From Pelosinus sp. UFO1 (lineage in GTDB: Bacteria; Bacillota; Negativicutes; DSM-13327), in assembly GCF_000725345.1 (NCBI RefSeq), contig NZ_CP008852.1:3898001-3962000 (forward strand): a stretch of 64,000 bases of DNA. The letters run 5' to 3'. The position numbers and the translations under genes were made by a program. Below the pieces are notes generated by a model, which was given only the letters and a program-made list of their open reading frames with translations, made no database searches and had not been told where the DNA came from. Of the stretch, positions 45,018-54,841 are shown one piece after another (within the stretch, counting starts at the first letter, position 1; every line of letters starts with the position of its first letter).

Positions 45018-45872
45018 TTATTTTTCCCAAACCTCTCGGCAAAGCCAAGGCAATACTCTTTCCACTACTACCCCCTCACGAGTAGGAGTATCGGCTTGAA
45101 AGGTGGTTTTAATTGCAAGCCCAACGAAATTCACGGCTCGCTCCATAGCTACTGGCAAAGAATCTTTATGTAATAATGAACCAATCAGGACGCTAGAAAA
45201 AATATCTCCCGTTCCAGGATATTTCGCGGGTATGTGATCAGTTACAATATCAAAAAATATATCCTCTTTCTGATCATATCCGATGGTAAGAATCTTCCCA
45301 TGTTCAAAGGGAATTCCAGTCATGACTACAGTAGTGGGGCCAAACTCAGCTAATCGTAGCAGCCATTTTTTCATTTGTGCTACATCACAAACTTGCCCTT
45401 GATAGGTTTCTCCTAATAAAAAACAGGCTTCTGTGTAATTAGGTGTCAGAATATCTGCCCTTTTTACTAATCTTTTCATTTGTTCCTGCATTTGTGGTGT
45501 ATAAATAGAATATAATTTCCCATCATCTCCCATTACTGGATCTACCACCACAAGAGGATGATTTGAGGAAAACTCATCAATAAATTGCTGTACCACATCG
45601 ATCTGTTCCTCAGAAGCAAGAAAACCACTATAAATACAATCAAAAGCTATGCCTTCTCTCTTCCAGTGATGAAAAAAATCGGGCATATGACTCGTAAAGT
45701 CATAAAACGCTAAGTCTGTAAAACCACCTAAATGAGTGCTTAATACAGCCGTTGGTAGAGGGCACACTTGAACCCCCATAGCAGATAATATAGGCATAAT
45801 CACCGTTAAGGAGCAACGTCCAAAACAGGAAATATCATGAATAGCCGCTACCCTCGGCACAAAATTTTTCAT
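45018..45872 (-). CDS. pdxY: pyridoxal/pyridoxamine kinase
   Basis: 284 residues, ribokinase-like PdxK/PdxY. The start VAAIHDISCFGRCSLTVIMP and AMGVQVCPLPTAVLSTHLGG binds the pyridine ring. VVVDPVMGDDGKLYSIYTPQ and the ATP-site GTGDIFSSVLIGSLLHK with catalytic Asp complete the signature. It phosphorylates B6 vitamers in salvage, consistent with the ECF S component that follows. The family cannot be split cleanly between PdxK and PdxY by eye, so the symbol is provisional. Confidence 0.9.
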   Translation of the reverse strand: MKNFVPRVAAIHDISCFGRCSLTVIMPILSAMGVQVCPLPTAVLSTHLGGFTDLAFYDFTSHMPDFFHHWKREGIAFDCIYSGFLASEEQIDVVQQFIDEFSSNHPLVVVDPVMGDDGKLYSIYTPQMQEQMKRLVKRADILTPNYTEACFLLGETYQGQVCDVAQMKKWLLRLAEFGPTTVVMTGIPFEHGKILTIGYDQKEDIFFDIVTDHIPAKYPGTGDIFSSVLIGSLLHKDSLPVAMERAVNFVGLAIKTTFQADTPTREGVVVERVLPWLCREVWEK

Positions 45873-46015
45873 ATTGCTACTCCTCTCAAAAGCTACTATA
45901 CTTTATTACTTATACTTTATAACGCATGCTTATCTTATAAACTTTACACTAAAAAACAGTATATCTTATTGAAAAAGGCTAGTCAACGAATGCTGCTTTA
46001 TTGAGACGTACGAAT

Positions 46016-46053
46016 ATAACGTATATTGACTATCCTATTCTATACGTTATACT
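46016..46053 (+). promoter_or_regulatory. predicted promoter framed by a 10-bp inverted repeat
   Basis: ATAACGTATA (46016-46025) and TATACGTTAT (46041-46050) flank TTGACT and overlap TATACT, spaced 16 nt. It faces a region with no gene that ends in the hairpin at 46196-46231. Confidence 0.45.
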
Positions 46054-46059
46054 AACGAC

Positions 46060-46231
46060 AGCTGCCGTTAGGTAATAAAATACACCAACTTTTATTACAA
46101 TAGAATACGTAGAAGAGTATCATTTGGTCACGTGAATATTACGTTTATCAAGAAACACCCTTAATCTAAGAAAACTGTAATTATAAGCAGATAAGAAAAG
46201 ACTTGGTTGCAGTATTGCAACCAAGTCTTTT
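46060..46231 (+). ncRNA. possible small RNA of about 170 nt
   Basis: The stretch lies between the promoter above and a strong hairpin with CTTTTAT after it. It holds no frame with a ribosome site and has a 5' hairpin (CTAACG and CGTTAG around a CAGCTG core, 46052-46071). This is inference from promoter and terminator only. Confidence 0.3.
46196..46231. terminator. hairpin terminator, RND operon end
   Basis: AAAGACTTGGTTGCA and TGCAACCAAGTCTTT are exactly complementary. T-runs follow on both strands, so it can serve the RND operon (minus) and the predicted small RNA (plus). Its start ATAAGAAAAGACTTGG resembles repeat family 3. Confidence 0.8.
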
Positions 46232-46274
46232 ATATGATAATGAGTTACCTATACATTTTGATGGTGAAGCACTA

Positions 46275-46520
46275 TTATCGCTGGAACTGGATACAATACC
46301 CTAACTTCTCCATAATTAGATAGGCATCAAGCATGGTTACTTCTATCATAGATAATCCAGTTACCGCTATAATTGGTTGTTTTATAGGAAAGAACTTTCC
46401 ATTAATAGCGACCATATACATATTTCTAGGTCGTTTTTGCGGTTCAATATTCCTCATGTTTTCTTCAATATCATTCATTGTAATATCAAATTCTTGGCTT
46501 TGTATTATAAATTTTGGCAT
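46275..46520 (-). CDS. small protein of unknown function in the RND operon
   Basis: 81 residues, 11 bp after the RND permease stop, with GAGGTAGATT before its ATG. The sequence (MPKFIIQSQEFDITMNDIEE then MYMVAINGKFFPIKQPIIAV) has no signal peptide or membrane segment. The basic patch EPQKRPRNMYM followed by two beta strands could be a nucleic-acid or protein-binding fold. No family is recognised. Co-transcription with an exporter suggests an accessory or regulatory role. Confidence 0.7.
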   Translation of the reverse strand: MPKFIIQSQEFDITMNDIEENMRNIEPQKRPRNMYMVAINGKFFPIKQPIIAVTGLSMIEVTMLDAYLIMEKLGYCIQFQR

Positions 46521-46531
46521 AATCTACCTCA

Positions 46532-49500
46532 TCACTTTACTAGAGTTTGTTGCAATTTTTCATCCTGTAAAATAGAATTGGGTTCCACCTTATACCAAGC
46601 TGCATACATAGTCGGTAATACTAATAATGTCAAAATCGTAGCACCAAATAAACCAGCAGCAATAGCTACTGCCATAGGTCCCCAAAACACACTTGACACC
46701 AAGGGAATCATCGCCAATATCGCGGCTGCCGCGGTTAATAAAATTGGCCGAAAGCGAATAATGGTTGCATTAATAATGGCATTCCACATAGATTCTCCAC
46801 TCAGAAGCAGTTGTTCAATTTGGTCTATCAAGATAACAGAATTACGCATAATAATCCCTGATAAAGCTAATATGCCCATCTGTACAACAAAGCCCATGGG
46901 ACTTCCCGTAAGTAATAGACCAGCCACTACCCCAATGATGCCAAGAGGTGCGGTTAATAAAGTTAATACCATCTTGGGTACATTTTGTAATTGAATCATC
47001 AAGAGAATCATAATAGCTCCTATCATCATAGGTACAGGTTCCGTCATGAATTTAGCAGCTTTTATACTATCTTCTAGTGATCCATCTAATTCAATGGTAT
47101 AACCAAAAGGCAAATCACCACGTAACTCTTTCAGATTCTCATAAACCTCTTGTGCAACATTATTTCCCATATAGCCTGGATTTACTTCACCTTGCACAAT
47201 AACCATGGACTTTAGACCTCGTCTCCAGAGAAGTCCATCTTCCGCATCATAACTTATCTTTGCAATCTGATCTACAGGAAGGTATTTTCCATTGCCGATA
47301 TGTACATTTAAATCTTTAATGTGAGTAATGTCATTTCTATCTTGTGGCGCAACCCGAAATAACATACTGATGGTTCTATCTTGTACACGAAAATCTGCAA
47401 TGGTCGCACCCGATAATTGAGTTTGTAGGGAGGTTGCTAATGAGTTAGTATCTATTCCCAACGTTCTTGCCTTGTCTTGATCAATCTCAAAATGCATGAC
47501 TTTGCTCTTCTCATCCCAATTCAGGTTTACATTCTTTGCCCCTGGATGGGCAGCCATGGTGTCTCGCATCTTTTGCGCAATTTCTCTTACTTTTTCAGGA
47601 TCATAACCTCGAACTCTTAACATAATAGGATAATCCGCAGAAGGACCATTGGCAATGACCTTGGTATGGCCCCTTACGCTGCTAAATTCTTCATTTATTA
47701 TCTTATTAACTTTTTGTGCTAAAGCCTCGCGAGCCTTTGCATCTTTCGCAACTATAATAAACTCTGTAAAATTAGATTTATTAAAAGTTGGCTCAAAACT
47801 TAAGACAAAGCGTGGGGCCCCTTCCCCTACATGATACGTGTAATACTCAATATCAGAATCACCTTCGATGCTTTTGGAAAATTGGTCTGCAATGTCTTGT
47901 GTAGCTTGTAATGAAGCCCCCTCAGGCAACTTCATTTGAACAATTAACTCTGGCCGTGTTGAAGAAGGAAAAAATTCTTGCTTCACTAGGCCCAATAATG
48001 ATACAGCACCAACAAAACATGCCACCGTCCCTATTAACACCTGTTTCCTATGGATTAAGCACCAAATTAAGATGTTTTTAAATACTCGATAAAACTTAGT
48101 GTCGTGTACATTGTGTTCTTCACCTTCAGCGCCTTTTGATTCCACCTTAATGAATAGATACCCTAATAAAGGGGTAACCGTACCCGCAGTGATCCAAGAT
48201 AATAACAAGGACATAGCCACTACTGTGAAAATACTACCACAATACTCAGCGGCACTCCCTTTTGCAAAACCAACGGGAATAAACCCAGCGCAAGTTACTA
48301 AGGCACCAGTCAAGCGAGGATAGGCCGTTGCTGTATAGGCATAACAGGCAGCATTAAAACGTGTCCAGCCTTGTTCCATTTTGACGACCATCATTTCAAT
48401 AGTGATAATGGCATCATCAACCAAGAGCCCTAAGGCAATAATAAGTGCACCTAAAGAGATTTTATGTAAATCAATTCCCATAAAATTCATAAAAGTAAAG
48501 ACAGCGGCAATGACTAACGGAATACATAGAGCCACAATGACTCCTGAACGCATTCCTAAACTAAGGAAGCTTACCAATAATACAATGGCAACTGCCTCTC
48601 CTAAGGATTCTACAAATTCGTCGATGGATGTTTCTACTACTTTGGGCTGGTTAACAGTCTGATTCACTTCTAGACCTAGTGGCAATTCTTTTTTAACTTG
48701 TTCTATCGTACTCTTTAGATTTTCACCGAGAGTCAGTATATTGCCGCCAGGTTCCATTGCTAAGGCAATACCTATCGCTGGCTTTCCATTGAAAAACATT
48801 TTAGGATCAGCAGGTTCAGCATATCCTCTGCTTACTTTCGCAATGTCCCCTAACCGAAAGGTACGTCCATTCGCCTGAATCGGTACATTACGAACTGCCT
48901 CTATATCTTCAAACATCCCTGTAACCCTTACATAAACATTATCAGAAGTTGTTTCAAGCATCCCTCCAGAGGCCATAGCATTTTGCCCTTGTAACGTGGT
49001 GGCGATGATACTAGGATCAATTCCGAGTTGAGATAGTTTGCTATTTTCCACTTCAATATAAATTTTCTCTGTTTGCACCCCAAGGAGGGTAACCTTTTTA
49101 ACACTAGGAGTATCCAAAAGCAGACGGCGAATTTTTTCTGCTTTTTCCCGCATTTCCTCATAAGAAAATCCATCACCAGTAAGGGTATATACCACACCAT
49201 ATACCTCATCAAATCGATCATTAAAGTTGGGATCCAAGGCACCTTGCGGAAGAGTGCCTTTCATATCATTAATCATATTGCGGGCTTCTAACCAGGTGGA
49301 CCTAACATCCTTTTTAAGAACGGTGTCTTTTAAAATCACGTAGGTAATGGTTTGTCCTGGAGTTGAATAACTTTTTACATAATCAAGCCCAGGCAAATCC
49401 TGAAGCTTTTTTTCAATCTTATCTGTGACCTGTTCTTCCATTTGACGGGCTGTAGCTCCTGGCCAGGAAACCTGAACAATCATTTGCTTTATTGTAAAAT

Positions 49501-49624
49501 CAGGATCCTCCATACGACCCAACTTATGGTATGATACAATCCCCATAATAAAAAACAATACGATAAAAAAATAAATAAATTGCTTATGGTTTAAAGACCA
49601 TTCGGTAAGATTAAACTGTTTCAT
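46532..49624 (-). CDS. RND-family efflux permease (AcrB/MdtC-like, HAE1)
   Basis: 1030 residues, full length. The opening LNHKQFIYFFIVLFFIMGIV and SWPGATARQMEEQVTDKIEK are typical. The proton-relay acidic residues are in LGLLVDDAIITIEMMVVKME, and the second half has QNVPKMVLTLLTAPLGIIGV and LSGIIMRNSVILIDQIEQLL. It moves drugs or toxic compounds from the inner membrane or periplasm outward, with the upstream adaptor and a TolC-type channel not encoded here. Its ATG overlaps the adaptor stop by 4 bp. Confidence 0.95.
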   Translation of the reverse strand: MKQFNLTEWSLNHKQFIYFFIVLFFIMGIVSYHKLGRMEDPDFTIKQMIVQVSWPGATARQMEEQVTDKIEKKLQDLPGLDYVKSYSTPGQTITYVILKDTVLKKDVRSTWLEARNMINDMKGTLPQGALDPNFNDRFDEVYGVVYTLTGDGFSYEEMREKAEKIRRLLLDTPSVKKVTLLGVQTEKIYIEVENSKLSQLGIDPSIIATTLQGQNAMASGGMLETTSDNVYVRVTGMFEDIEAVRNVPIQANGRTFRLGDIAKVSRGYAEPADPKMFFNGKPAIGIALAMEPGGNILTLGENLKSTIEQVKKELPLGLEVNQTVNQPKVVETSIDEFVESLGEAVAIVLLVSFLSLGMRSGVIVALCIPLVIAAVFTFMNFMGIDLHKISLGALIIALGLLVDDAIITIEMMVVKMEQGWTRFNAACYAYTATAYPRLTGALVTCAGFIPVGFAKGSAAEYCGSIFTVVAMSLLLSWITAGTVTPLLGYLFIKVESKGAEGEEHNVHDTKFYRVFKNILIWCLIHRKQVLIGTVACFVGAVSLLGLVKQEFFPSSTRPELIVQMKLPEGASLQATQDIADQFSKSIEGDSDIEYYTYHVGEGAPRFVLSFEPTFNKSNFTEFIIVAKDAKAREALAQKVNKIINEEFSSVRGHTKVIANGPSADYPIMLRVRGYDPEKVREIAQKMRDTMAAHPGAKNVNLNWDEKSKVMHFEIDQDKARTLGIDTNSLATSLQTQLSGATIADFRVQDRTISMLFRVAPQDRNDITHIKDLNVHIGNGKYLPVDQIAKISYDAEDGLLWRRGLKSMVIVQGEVNPGYMGNNVAQEVYENLKELRGDLPFGYTIELDGSLEDSIKAAKFMTEPVPMMIGAIMILLMIQLQNVPKMVLTLLTAPLGIIGVVAGLLLTGSPMGFVVQMGILALSGIIMRNSVILIDQIEQLLLSGESMWNAIINATIIRFRPILLTAAAAILAMIPLVSSVFWGPMAVAIAAGLFGATILTLLVLPTMYAAWYKVEPNSILQDEKLQQTLVK

Positions 49625-50733
49625 AAGGCACCACTAGCAATTCGAACTTTTTGTCCTTCTTTTAGCTTGTGCACTCCTGCTGTGACAATCTGATCTCCAT
49701 TTTGAAGACCTTCAAGGACTTGTATTTTCCCATCACCAAACGCTCCTACTTTAACAGCACGTAACGTTACGGTATCATTATCAATCACCCACACTCCTGG
49801 AGTATTACCATTTTGATAAATCGCCGCTAACGGAATGTAAGTAGCCATTTGTTGATTGCTGCCTTTATTGATTACTGTTACCGTAGAAGTCATCCCAAGC
49901 TTTACTTCTTGAGGAGGATTCATCAAACTTACTCGTACTTTATAAGTGCGAGAGACTTTATCAGCCATAGGGGCAATTTCTCGAATCGTAGCATCTAAAG
50001 AAATCGCGGGTAATGCCCAGAAAGTAACCTTAAGCTGCTGGGCCTTCCGCAGTTCTTCAATACGATTTTCTGGAACATTGATTTCAACTTCTCGTTCCCC
50101 ATCTTGCACGACCGTAATAACTGCTGCTCCAGAACTAATCACTTGCCCCACTTCTGCTGTAATGCTAGAAACAACACCTGGTTTATCTGCATATAACATA
50201 CTATAATCCAGTTGATTCGAACCTTGTGAATATTGGGCTGAAGCCTGATGAGTAGCAGCCACTGCCACATCATAAGCATTTTCGTATTGATCTAACGTAG
50301 CACGGCTAACCGCATTTTGTTCATATAACTGACGATAGCGATTCAGATTACTTTCTGCCAGGCGTAATTGAGATCCGGCAGAATAAACTTGGGCTGAATT
50401 GCTGTTAACCGTTTGTTGAATATCCTTTGCATCAATTTGCATCAATACATCACCTGGTTTGACAATGCTTCCTAACTCAACGTTCCTTTTAATAATTTTT
50501 CCATTGACTTGAAAGGCTAATTGACTTTCATATCTTCCACGGACTTCCCCAGAATATAGAAATGTTTGTTCTGCTCCAGTGGTTCCTACAACTGCCGTCC
50601 GAACAAAAGGAATCTCCTCTGTAACAACTTTCGTCTGAGCATAGCCTTTCCAGATGAATCCTACCATAACACTTACTAATACGGCACCTGCAGCCAAACT
50701 CAAATATAACTTTTTCTTACCAAACTGCTTCAT
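49621..50733 (-). CDS. RND efflux periplasmic adaptor
   Basis: 370 residues. An N-terminal anchor (LYLSLAAGAVLVSVMVGFIW), lipoyl halves (GKIIKRNVELGSIVKPGDVL and KPGVVSSITAEVGQVISSGA), a helical hairpin (QVYSAGSQLRLAESNLNRYR ... YENAYDVAVAATHQASAQYS) and the barrel and membrane-proximal domains. First gene of a three-gene operon with the permease and the 81-residue protein. A long inverted repeat upstream may be the operator of a repressor. Confidence 0.93.
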   Translation of the reverse strand: MKQFGKKKLYLSLAAGAVLVSVMVGFIWKGYAQTKVVTEEIPFVRTAVVGTTGAEQTFLYSGEVRGRYESQLAFQVNGKIIKRNVELGSIVKPGDVLMQIDAKDIQQTVNSNSAQVYSAGSQLRLAESNLNRYRQLYEQNAVSRATLDQYENAYDVAVAATHQASAQYSQGSNQLDYSMLYADKPGVVSSITAEVGQVISSGAAVITVVQDGEREVEINVPENRIEELRKAQQLKVTFWALPAISLDATIREIAPMADKVSRTYKVRVSLMNPPQEVKLGMTSTVTVINKGSNQQMATYIPLAAIYQNGNTPGVWVIDNDTVTLRAVKVGAFGDGKIQVLEGLQNGDQIVTAGVHKLKEGQKVRIASGAL

Positions 50734-50787
50734 TCTCCCACTCCTATAAATTTAATACTGCTTTAAACAGGGGATCTCTTTAAAAAT

Positions 50788-50824
50788 ATAATTAAATGTT
50801 CATTTAAAATAAACATTTAATTAT
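50788..50824. promoter_or_regulatory. 13-bp inverted repeat upstream of the RND operon
   Basis: ATAATTAAATGTT and AACATTTAATTAT are perfect complements separated by 11 nt. A TATAAT-like element lies within the next 10 bp (TACTATAATT on the minus strand). Its size and place fit a repressor operator. No regulator gene is adjacent. Confidence 0.6.
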
Positions 50825-50879
50825 AGTATATTGGCAATAACCAATTTTGTCCATAGGTGGTTTTTAAATTTATCGATTT

Positions 50880-51215
50880 TTTATCCGATGACTAAACCGC
50901 TCTAAGACCCCCATCTTCATCTCGTTAACAGCCTGTAATATCCTGCCCTCTGGTCCGGATAACAGTCTGTAAACTCGAAGTAAGTTCGCTCTAAGGATTT
51001 TCGAATCCAAGGCTCACTTATCTCGTTAACAGCCTGTAATATCCTGCCCTCTGGTTAGGATAACAGTCTGTAAAACTCGAAGTAAGTTCGCTCTAAGGAT
51101 TTTCGAATCCAAGGCTCACTTATATAAGTGGGAGTTAAGAGCGGCTAAGTCCCTGGATAAGTGCGACTAAGATGCAGATGGAGTTAAAACTCCATCTGAA
51201 TCAAGTCTTCTTTAT
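50880..51215 (-). repeat. dispersed repeat family 1, copy C, with internal tandem duplication
   Basis: Same orientation as copy B, but 336 bp because a block of about 101 bp (50921-51021) is repeated at 51022-51123. The two blocks differ by a substitution pair (GTCCGGAT against GTTAGGAT) and one missing A. It sits between the RND operon promoter and the araA terminator. Confidence 0.9.
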
Positions 51216-51231
51216 ATGGCCTCTGGTGATA

Positions 51232-51271
51232 ACAAATACCCCCTGTACGATAAAGTACAGGGGGTATTTGT
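51232..51271 (-). terminator. terminator of araA
   Basis: CAAATACCCCCTGTAC pairs exactly with GTACAGGGGGTATTTG across 6 nt, 12 bp after the araA stop on the minus strand. Confidence 0.85.
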
Positions 51272-51282
51272 TGCCTTATTTT

Positions 51283-52788
51283 CTATATTCCTTTTGCTAA
51301 ATGGTAATAAAGGTCATTCCATTTTAGTTCCTTTTTGAAATCAGATATTTTCGTTTCATTGTCAATTATTAAATACTCAATTCCTGCTATTTCAGCGAAG
51401 TCTTCCAAATGCTCTTTTGTAACAGCCTGACTAAAACCAGTATGATGACCACCACCAGCTAATATCCAGGCTTCTGCTCCTACTTTGAGATTGGGTTGTG
51501 GTGCCCAAAGAACTCTAGCTACAGGGAGTTTGGGCAAATCAAATTCAGGCGTTACCACGTCCACTTCATTAATTAACATACGGAAGCGGTTTCCCATATC
51601 TAAGATAGTGGCATTTAAGCCTCTGCCCGCTGGTACATTAAAGACTAAACGAACAGGATCTTCTTTACCGCCAATGGATAATGGATGAATTTCCAAGGAC
51701 GGCTTCTGAGCCGCGAGAGATTCACAAACCTCTAACATATGAGCTCCTAAAACCCTCATCTTGCCTTCTTCTAAATGATACGTATAGTCCTCCATGAAAG
51801 CTGTACCGCCTTCTAGGCCATAAGCCATAACTTTCATAGCCCTGAGTAGAGCAGCCGTCTTCCAGTCTCCTTCAGCACCAAATCCATATCCATCTGCCAT
51901 GAGACGTTGCACCGCCAGGCCTGGTAACTGATTAATACCATCAAGATTTTCAAAATTAGTCGTAAATCCTTTAAAGCCACCTTCTACAAGGAACTTTCTA
52001 ATACCCAATTCAATCTTGGCAGCTTCTTCTAAAGAAGCCCGTTTCGCCCCACCTGCAAGAAGTTCTTGTTGTACTACATAACTGTTTTCATATTCAGCAA
52101 CCAGTTTCTGAATTTCAGCAGGACTTACTTTATTAATATAGGATACTAGGTCACCAAGGGCATAACCATTCACAGAATACCCTAACTGGATCTGGGCTTC
52201 CACTTTATCCCCATCCGTTACTGCTACTTCCCTCATATTATCGCCAAAACGAGCAAATTTGGCGCCCTGTAAATCATTCCACGCTAAAGCTGCTCTAACC
52301 CAAACGGCTAAGCGTTCAATTACCTCTTGGTCTTGCCAAAAGCCTACAATCACTTTGCGAGCTTTTTTCATTCTAGCTACAATCGAACCGAATTCCCGAT
52401 CCCCATGGGCTGACTGATTTAAATTCATAAAATCCATATCAATTTCTGACCAAGGAATGTCTCGATTGTATTGGGTGTGTAAGTGGACAAAGGGTTTGTT
52501 TAAGATATTGAGTCCTGCAATCCACATTTTTGCTGGGGAAAAGGTATGCATCCAGGCAACAAGCCCAATACAATTTTTTGCACTATTAGCTTCTACACAA
52601 AAATTATGAATGGCATTTGGTGTGGTTAATACAGATTTAAAAACAACCTTAACAGGTATTTTACTTTGTTCTCCAAGAAAGTTGGCAATAATTTGAGAAT
52701 GCTCACCAACTGTCTTTAACGTCTCTTCTCCATACAAATGTTGACTGCCAGTAATAAACCATACTTCTTTTTCTTTTAAATCAATCAT
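51283..52788 (-). CDS. araA: L-arabinose isomerase
   Basis: 501 residues, the normal AraA length. Typical blocks are [60 protein letters not shown] and the metal-site region [20 protein letters not shown] with [14 protein letters not shown]. It converts L-arabinose to L-ribulose. It follows araB in one operon (57 bp spacing). No araD or arabinose transporter is in the window, so those steps are encoded elsewhere. Confidence 0.97.
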   Translation of the reverse strand: MIDLKEKEVWFITGSQHLYGEETLKTVGEHSQIIANFLGEQSKIPVKVVFKSVLTTPNAIHNFCVEANSAKNCIGLVAWMHTFSPAKMWIAGLNILNKPFVHLHTQYNRDIPWSEIDMDFMNLNQSAHGDREFGSIVARMKKARKVIVGFWQDQEVIERLAVWVRAALAWNDLQGAKFARFGDNMREVAVTDGDKVEAQIQLGYSVNGYALGDLVSYINKVSPAEIQKLVAEYENSYVVQQELLAGGAKRASLEEAAKIELGIRKFLVEGGFKGFTTNFENLDGINQLPGLAVQRLMADGYGFGAEGDWKTAALLRAMKVMAYGLEGGTAFMEDYTYHLEEGKMRVLGAHMLEVCESLAAQKPSLEIHPLSIGGKEDPVRLVFNVPAGRGLNATILDMGNRFRMLINEVDVVTPEFDLPKLPVARVLWAPQPNLKVGAEAWILAGGGHHTGFSQAVTKEHLEDFAEIAGIEYLIIDNETKISDFKKELKWNDLYYHLAKGI

Positions 52789-52845
52789 TATTTACTCTCC
52801 TTTTATAACCAATCTCTGCTTATAGCTGCTTTTGAAACATGGTTT

Positions 52846-54522
52846 TTAACAGGTTTTCGCTTTTCTTTTTATTTCCTTGAGTCGCTTCATAACATCATTT
52901 GCACCACGGCCGAAATAATCGTGGAGAATTTTATACTCAGCATATAATTTTTTATATTGTGCCAAATTTTTCTCAATAGGCTTATACACCTTTTTCACTG
53001 AAGTCATATGAGCTGCTGCATCCAAAATGGTATCATAACCACCACTTTCCTTACCTGCAGCCACCGCACCAAACATGGCAGCGCCTAGTGCAGGTGTTTG
53101 TAGAGAGGTTGCAATATGAATTTCTCGCCCTGTTACATCGGAGTAAATTTGCATGAGAAGATTATTTTTCTGAGATAAACCACCACAAGCATATAATTCA
53201 TCAATTTTTACTCCCGCTTCCGTAAACGTTTCCACAATCATATTTGTCCCATAGGCAGTAGCCTCAATCAATGCGCGGTAAATCTCCTCAGGTTTGGTAA
53301 GAAGGGTCGCTCCCAATAACACGCCTGTCAAATGAGTATCAACCAATACAGAACGATTTCCATTCCACCAATCAAGCGCTACTAAACCACTTTCTCCCGG
53401 AACTAATGCCTCTGCTTTTTCTTCAAGTAATTGATGAATACTCATACTGCGAGAGGCTGCCTCTTCCGTATAAGTACCTGGAACACAGTTTTCAACAAAC
53501 CATTCAAAAATATCACCGACAGCAGATTGTCCGGCCTCGAAGCCAAAATAGCCACCAATGACACCATCCTCTACCACGCCGCACATACCATCCACTGTTT
53601 TCTCTTCTTCACCTAAGACAATATGACAAATAGAAGTTCCCATACTCATAACCAGTTTCCCTGGTGTAACCACTCCTGCAGCAGGGACTGCCGCATGGGC
53701 ATCTACATTGCCTACAGCGATAGCCATTCCTGGTTTTAAGCCCATCTTCTTTGCCATTTCTGCCGTTAATTCCCCAGCCTTGCTGCCAATAGCAACAATA
53801 GGGCTATTTAACTTTTCTTCCACTAGATTTTCTAATCTAGGATCCAATGCTTTAAAAAAGTCTTTGCTAGGATATCCCTCTTGTTTATGCCATATCGCCT
53901 TATAACCTGCAGTACAACTATTACGAATATCTACACCCGTCATTTGCATGATAACCCAATCTGTAGCCTCCATAAACCGATCAGCTACTTGATATATTTC
54001 GGGAGCCTCATTGACTATTTGCCATATTTTAGGAATTAGCCATTCTGAAGATATTTTTCCACCATAACGGGCAAGAAAGTTTTCTCCCCTCGCAGCTGCT
54101 ATTTCATTTAAGCAATTGGCCTCATCTTGGGCTGCATGATGCTTCCAAAGTTTTACCCATGCATGAGGCTGATCTCGATATTCAGTGAGCTGGCACAAGG
54201 CCCTTCCATCTTTTGTCACAGGCAGCATAGTGCAAGCAGTAAAATCAATCCCTAATCCTACTACGTCTTCAGGATCTACCTGGGAGTCTTGTAACACTTT
54301 AGGAATTGCCTCATACAGCACCGTTAAATAATTCTCTGGATTTTGCAGTGCCCAATCATATTCTAACTTTATATTTGTACCTGGCAACTTCTCATCAATC
54401 ACAGCATCAGGATAAGCTACCACAGCAGTTGCGACCTCTTTACCCGTCTCAACTTCAACAAGCAATGCCCTACCAGATTGGGTACCATAATCAATCCCCA
54501 AACTATACTTTTTACTTCCCAT
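52846..54522 (-). CDS. araB: ribulokinase
   Basis: 558 residues, FGGY family. The ATPase-fold start [40 protein letters not shown], the metal/ATP motif [20 protein letters not shown] and [20 protein letters not shown] plus [20 protein letters not shown]. AraB-type kinases are longer than xylulokinases, matching this length. It phosphorylates L-ribulose. A ribosome site GGAGGTTAGATAGT precedes the ATG. An 18-bp palindrome 155 bp upstream is a candidate operator. Confidence 0.96.
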   Translation of the reverse strand: MGSKKYSLGIDYGTQSGRALLVEVETGKEVATAVVAYPDAVIDEKLPGTNIKLEYDWALQNPENYLTVLYEAIPKVLQDSQVDPEDVVGLGIDFTACTMLPVTKDGRALCQLTEYRDQPHAWVKLWKHHAAQDEANCLNEIAAARGENFLARYGGKISSEWLIPKIWQIVNEAPEIYQVADRFMEATDWVIMQMTGVDIRNSCTAGYKAIWHKQEGYPSKDFFKALDPRLENLVEEKLNSPIVAIGSKAGELTAEMAKKMGLKPGMAIAVGNVDAHAAVPAAGVVTPGKLVMSMGTSICHIVLGEEEKTVDGMCGVVEDGVIGGYFGFEAGQSAVGDIFEWFVENCVPGTYTEEAASRSMSIHQLLEEKAEALVPGESGLVALDWWNGNRSVLVDTHLTGVLLGATLLTKPEEIYRALIEATAYGTNMIVETFTEAGVKIDELYACGGLSQKNNLLMQIYSDVTGREIHIATSLQTPALGAAMFGAVAAGKESGGYDTILDAAAHMTSVKKVYKPIEKNLAQYKKLYAEYKILHDYFGRGANDVMKRLKEIKRKAKTC

Positions 54523-54676
54523 ACTATCTAACCTCCATTCTTATTTATGATACAAAAACAAACTTTCTATCTACCAGCAGGATGGTCTGCCTCTTGGTTG
54601 CCATACTCTAATGTATGACAGAACCCCATTGAATACCATTTAATCCCAATTGAAATTCTGCTATTATTTTTCGCTA

Positions 54677-54694
54677 ATTAATTTATAAATTAAT
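54677..54694. promoter_or_regulatory. 18-bp perfect palindrome upstream of araB
   Basis: ATTAATTTATAAATTAAT reads the same on both strands and lies in the AT-rich araB promoter region. A related TTAATT...AATTAA pattern is near 56148-56171, before the ROK gene. Probably the ROK operator, by position and symmetry. Confidence 0.55.
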
Positions 54695-54780
54695 TTAATA
54701 TTAAATAATATACGACGTGATTTGCTTACTTCCTTCTTGCAATAGTAACTATTTTTTTGAAAATTCTATTTTTGTAAAAT

Positions 54781-54835
54781 AAAAGACTGCCTACATTCCA
54801 GCACTTTTCTAAGCTTAAAATGTAAACAGTCTTTT
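54781..54835 (-). terminator. terminator of the ROK gene
   Basis: AAAAGACTG and TACATT pair with AATGTA and CAGTCTTTT around an internal bulge, 7 bp after the ROK stop. Confidence 0.6.
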
Positions 54836-54841
54836 ATATAA

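Noticed and set aside
46377-46994. 205-residue open frame on the plus strand opposite the RND permease end
   Set aside because: It is a shadow of the permease gene; the product is basic and low in recognisable motifs, with no ribosome site.
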